Assembly (NCBI RefSeq): GCF_900519355.1
Contig: NZ_ULHE01000002.1
Coordinates: 390,020-454,019 of the forward strand
Direction of reading: 5' to 3'
DNA length: 64,000 nt
Source of the DNA: Corynebacterium lactis
GTDB taxonomy: Bacteria; Actinomycetota; Actinomycetes; Mycobacteriales; Mycobacteriaceae
This document shows positions 62,260-64,000 of the stretch, one piece after another. Made by a program: the position numbers and the translations under genes. The notes beneath the pieces were generated by a model. That model saw only the letters and a program-made list of their open reading frames with translations, was not told where the DNA came from and made no database searches. Positions within the stretch are counted from its first letter, which is position 1. Every line of letters begins with the position of its first letter.

Positions 62260-63528
62260 GTGGGAAATGAACGATTTCTGGTGAAGGGCGGAGCGACCCT
62301 CCGTGGTCAGGTACGCGTCGCCGGCGCGAAGAACTCCGTGCTGAAGCTGATGGGGGCGGCACTGCTCGCGCCCGGGACCACGGTCCTGACGAACTGCCCG
62401 GAGATTGACGACGTGCCTCTGATGCAGAAGGTCCTCGAGGGCCTGGGCTGTAGTGTCGCGCGGCAGGGCGACCGAATTGAGATCACGGTGCCCGAGAAAC
62501 TGTCTCATCACGCGGACTTCGACGCGGTGCGCCAATTCCGTGCGTCGGTGTGCGTGCTGGGCCCGCTTACTGCCCGAACCCGGAATGCGATCGTGGCTCT
62601 GCCAGGCGGTGACGCAATCGGATCGCGTCCGCTGGACATGCACCAGTCGGGGCTGGAGAAACTGGGCGCCAAGACGTATATCCACCACGGATGCGTCGTC
62701 GCGGAGGCTGAAAGGCTGCGGGGCGCGAACATCAAGCTGGATTTCCCCTCGGTGGGAGCTACTGAGAACATCCTGACGGCCGCGGTTCTCGCCGAGGGGC
62801 AGACGGTGTTGGATAACGCCGCACGCGAGCCCGAAATCGTCGACCTGTGCAACATGTTGGTCGAGATGGGTGCGAAAATTTCCGGAGCCGGCTCGAACAC
62901 CATCACGGTCGAAGGCGTTGCCGCGTTGCACCCGACGCGCCACGAAGTCGTCGGAGACCGCATTATTGCTGGTACCTGGGCATACGCAGCTGCTATGACG
63001 GGCGGCGACATCACCGTCGGAGGTATTAACCCCAAGTACCTGCACCTGCCGTTGGAGAAGCTCAAGAATGCTGGGGCGCACGTGGAAACCTATCCGCAGG
63101 GTTTCCGCGTCTCCATGTCCGGCCGCCCGCACGCCGTTAATTACCAAACCCTGCCGTACCCGGGCTTCCCGACGGATATGCAGCCGATGGCTATCGCGCT
63201 TGCAGCTGTCAGCGAGGGCACGTCGGTCTTGACGGAAAACGTCTTCGAGTCACGGTTCCGCTTCGTCGACGAGATGATTCGTCTCGGAACTGATGCCACG
63301 ATTGATGGCCACCACGTCATGATCCGAGGCAAGGAGTCCCTTAGCTCTGCGCCCGTTTGGTCTTCGGATATTCGGGCGGGAGCTGGATTGGTGTTGGCGG
63401 GCTTGTGCGCGGATCCTGGCGATGTCACTGAGGTCTACGACGTCTATCACATCGACCGCGGTTACCCCGGGTTTGTGGAGACCTTGAATGATCTGGGGGC
63501 GGAGGTCCAGCGGGTGGGCGAGCGGTAG
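62260..63528 (+). CDS. murA: UDP-N-acetylglucosamine 1-carboxyvinyltransferase with Asp at the catalytic Cys position
   Basis: A 422-residue EPSP-synthase-fold enzyme that adds enolpyruvate to UDP-GlcNAc, the first committed step of peptidoglycan. [16 protein letters not shown] near residue 22 and [17 protein letters not shown] near 90 are conserved. The active loop reads [16 protein letters not shown], so residue 118 is Asp instead of the usual Cys (GGCAIG). This change is known from mycobacteria and prevents fosfomycin alkylation. The start GTG 62260 has no clear ribosome site and follows TATGGT by 11 bases. murA precedes the rRNA operon, as in mycobacteria. Confidence 0.95.
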   Translation: MGNERFLVKGGATLRGQVRVAGAKNSVLKLMGAALLAPGTTVLTNCPEIDDVPLMQKVLEGLGCSVARQGDRIEITVPEKLSHHADFDAVRQFRASVCVLGPLTARTRNAIVALPGGDAIGSRPLDMHQSGLEKLGAKTYIHHGCVVAEAERLRGANIKLDFPSVGATENILTAAVLAEGQTVLDNAAREPEIVDLCNMLVEMGAKISGAGSNTITVEGVAALHPTRHEVVGDRIIAGTWAYAAAMTGGDITVGGINPKYLHLPLEKLKNAGAHVETYPQGFRVSMSGRPHAVNYQTLPYPGFPTDMQPMAIALAAVSEGTSVLTENVFESRFRFVDEMIRLGTDATIDGHHVMIRGKESLSSAPVWSSDIRAGAGLVLAGLCADPGDVTEVYDVYHIDRGYPGFVETLNDLGAEVQRVGER

Positions 63529-63860
63529 CAGCCCTCGGGAGAAATTCCTTATGTAGAGCCATGTAGAGCCGCTTGCTGGAAGACCCTTGTGCTGGACTGG
63601 TTATTGTGCCGGACTGGCCACTTTGTCGGTCAGTCCATGATTTCGAAGTTAGCTGCTCCGTAGTTCGCATTTAATCCCTGGGTCGATGGGCGTGAAATAA
63701 CCTATGACCTGGGGATTGGTGTTTGTTGGTGGGGTGTGTGTAATGTATTCCGAGTCAGCGCGACCGGGGGTTGCCACTGAGATGGTGGTTGTCTTGTTTG
63801 GTTGGTGTTGGCGTTTGGGGGAAACTTCTTTTTGTGTTCATTGATTGTTCACGGCCGTGT
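63529..63860. other. Intergenic region between murA and the rRNA promoter
   Basis: 332 bases without a credible gene. From about 63700 the strand becomes very G/T-rich (many GGTTGGTG-like runs). Short GCC direct repeats (ATGTAGAGCC twice near 63550-63570) are present. Additional upstream rRNA promoters may lie here. Confidence 0.5.
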
Positions 63861-63864
63861 TGGT

Positions 63865-63893
63865 TTGTGTTTGGTTGGTGGGTGTGATAGAGT
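63865..63893 (+). promoter_or_regulatory. Promoter of a ribosomal RNA operon
   Basis: TTGTGT (63865-63870) and TAGAGT (63888-63893) are separated by 17 bp, with a G/C-rich stretch after it. The -10 is identical to that of the tRNA-Asp-tRNA-Phe promoter at 53314. Confidence 0.65.
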
Positions 63894-64000
63894 TTCTTTC
63901 CGCTGCTCACGGGAGTTGGCTTCAGTTTTCTGGGGTTGGTCGTGTGGGTGTGTGTTGTTTGAGAACTCAATAGTGTGCCGATGTACTTACTTTTTATTTT
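63894..64000 (+). other. Leader of a 16S rRNA operon (gene beyond the right edge)
   Basis: TTTGAGAACTCAATAGTGTG at 63958-63977 is the conserved leader stretch found just upstream of 16S rRNA in corynebacteria and mycobacteria, where it joins the processing stem and antitermination region. The mature 16S does not begin within the window. Confidence 0.75.

Noticed and set aside
1..64000. Search for mobile elements, prophage, integrase or restriction genes
   Set aside because: No transposase, integrase, phage or restriction motif was found. Composition and strand use look uniform, and the tRNA genes show no flanking attachment repeats.

Overview
The window comes from a Corynebacterium, probably one of moderate to high GC. 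The evidence is gene content (mycothiol synthase, a FabG4/HtdX/FadA-type fatty-acid operon, RamA, a DUF3073 protein), gene order, and many start codons that sit 6-8 bases after a TAnnnT -10 box, the signature of leaderless mRNAs. The order purF-purM-DUF3073-ygfZ-pabC-nitrobindin-like-DUF2993-mshD-pst-phoU is the one I know from mycobacteria. The block pst-phoU-dus ... cysE-cysK ... ramA-adenosyltransferase-murA matches my memory of C. glutamicum. I cannot name the species. There are no transposases, phage genes or CRISPR arrays.

Layout. 0-1 kb: an MFS exporter cut by the left edge, with a divergent MarR regulator and two matching operators. 1-28 kb: purine biosynthesis genes (purB, purC, purS-purQ-purL, purF, purM) with lipid, peptidase, redox and membrane genes between them. 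These include a GDPD lipase, a lysophospholipase-like hydrolase, an FMN reductase divergent from pirin, the thiolase-fabG4-htdX operon, an esterase, oligopeptidase B, BluB, a DUF2334 deacetylase-like gene, glutathione peroxidase and an acyl-CoA thioesterase. 28-38 kb: a housekeeping block ending in pstSCAB and convergent phoU. 39-46 kb: dus and the cytochrome bd operon cydA-cydB-cydD-cydC. 46-53 kb: tRNA-Lys, a signal-less beta-helix protein, a metallo-hydrolase, an isochorismatase-like hydrolase, a Nudix gene and fadD. 53-56 kb: tRNA-Glu, two tRNA-Asp, tRNA-Phe, two small genes and cysK-cysE. 56-62 kb: a cobalamin riboswitch and the cobalt transporter cbiMNQO, a second cobalamin riboswitch on the opposite strand, ramA and a PduO-type adenosyltransferase. 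62-64 kb: murA and the promoter and leader of a ribosomal RNA operon whose 16S gene lies past the right edge.

Two results stand out. First, five protein genes (purB, the DUF2334 gene, purF, dus, fadD) are each broken by loss of one C from a run of C on the coding strand, and one of two near-identical tRNA-Asp copies lacks one C in the same way. In each gene, adding one base restores one continuous, family-like protein. This looks like a systematic base-calling or assembly error, but it must be settled before anyone infers purine auxotrophy. Second, cbiMNQO is flanked by two cobalamin riboswitches: a normal one upstream of cbiM, and one downstream of cbiO that faces back towards the operon with its own terminator and no gene to control. 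The second could regulate an antisense or small RNA in a B12-dependent way, or it could be a relic.

Regulation that can be read from the sequence: an McbR-type operator upstream of cysK, 11-bp-spaced repeats like PHO boxes upstream of pstS, a palindrome over the -35 region of the beta-helix gene, palindromes upstream of the isochorismatase and thiolase genes, and a possible GlxR site upstream of cydA.
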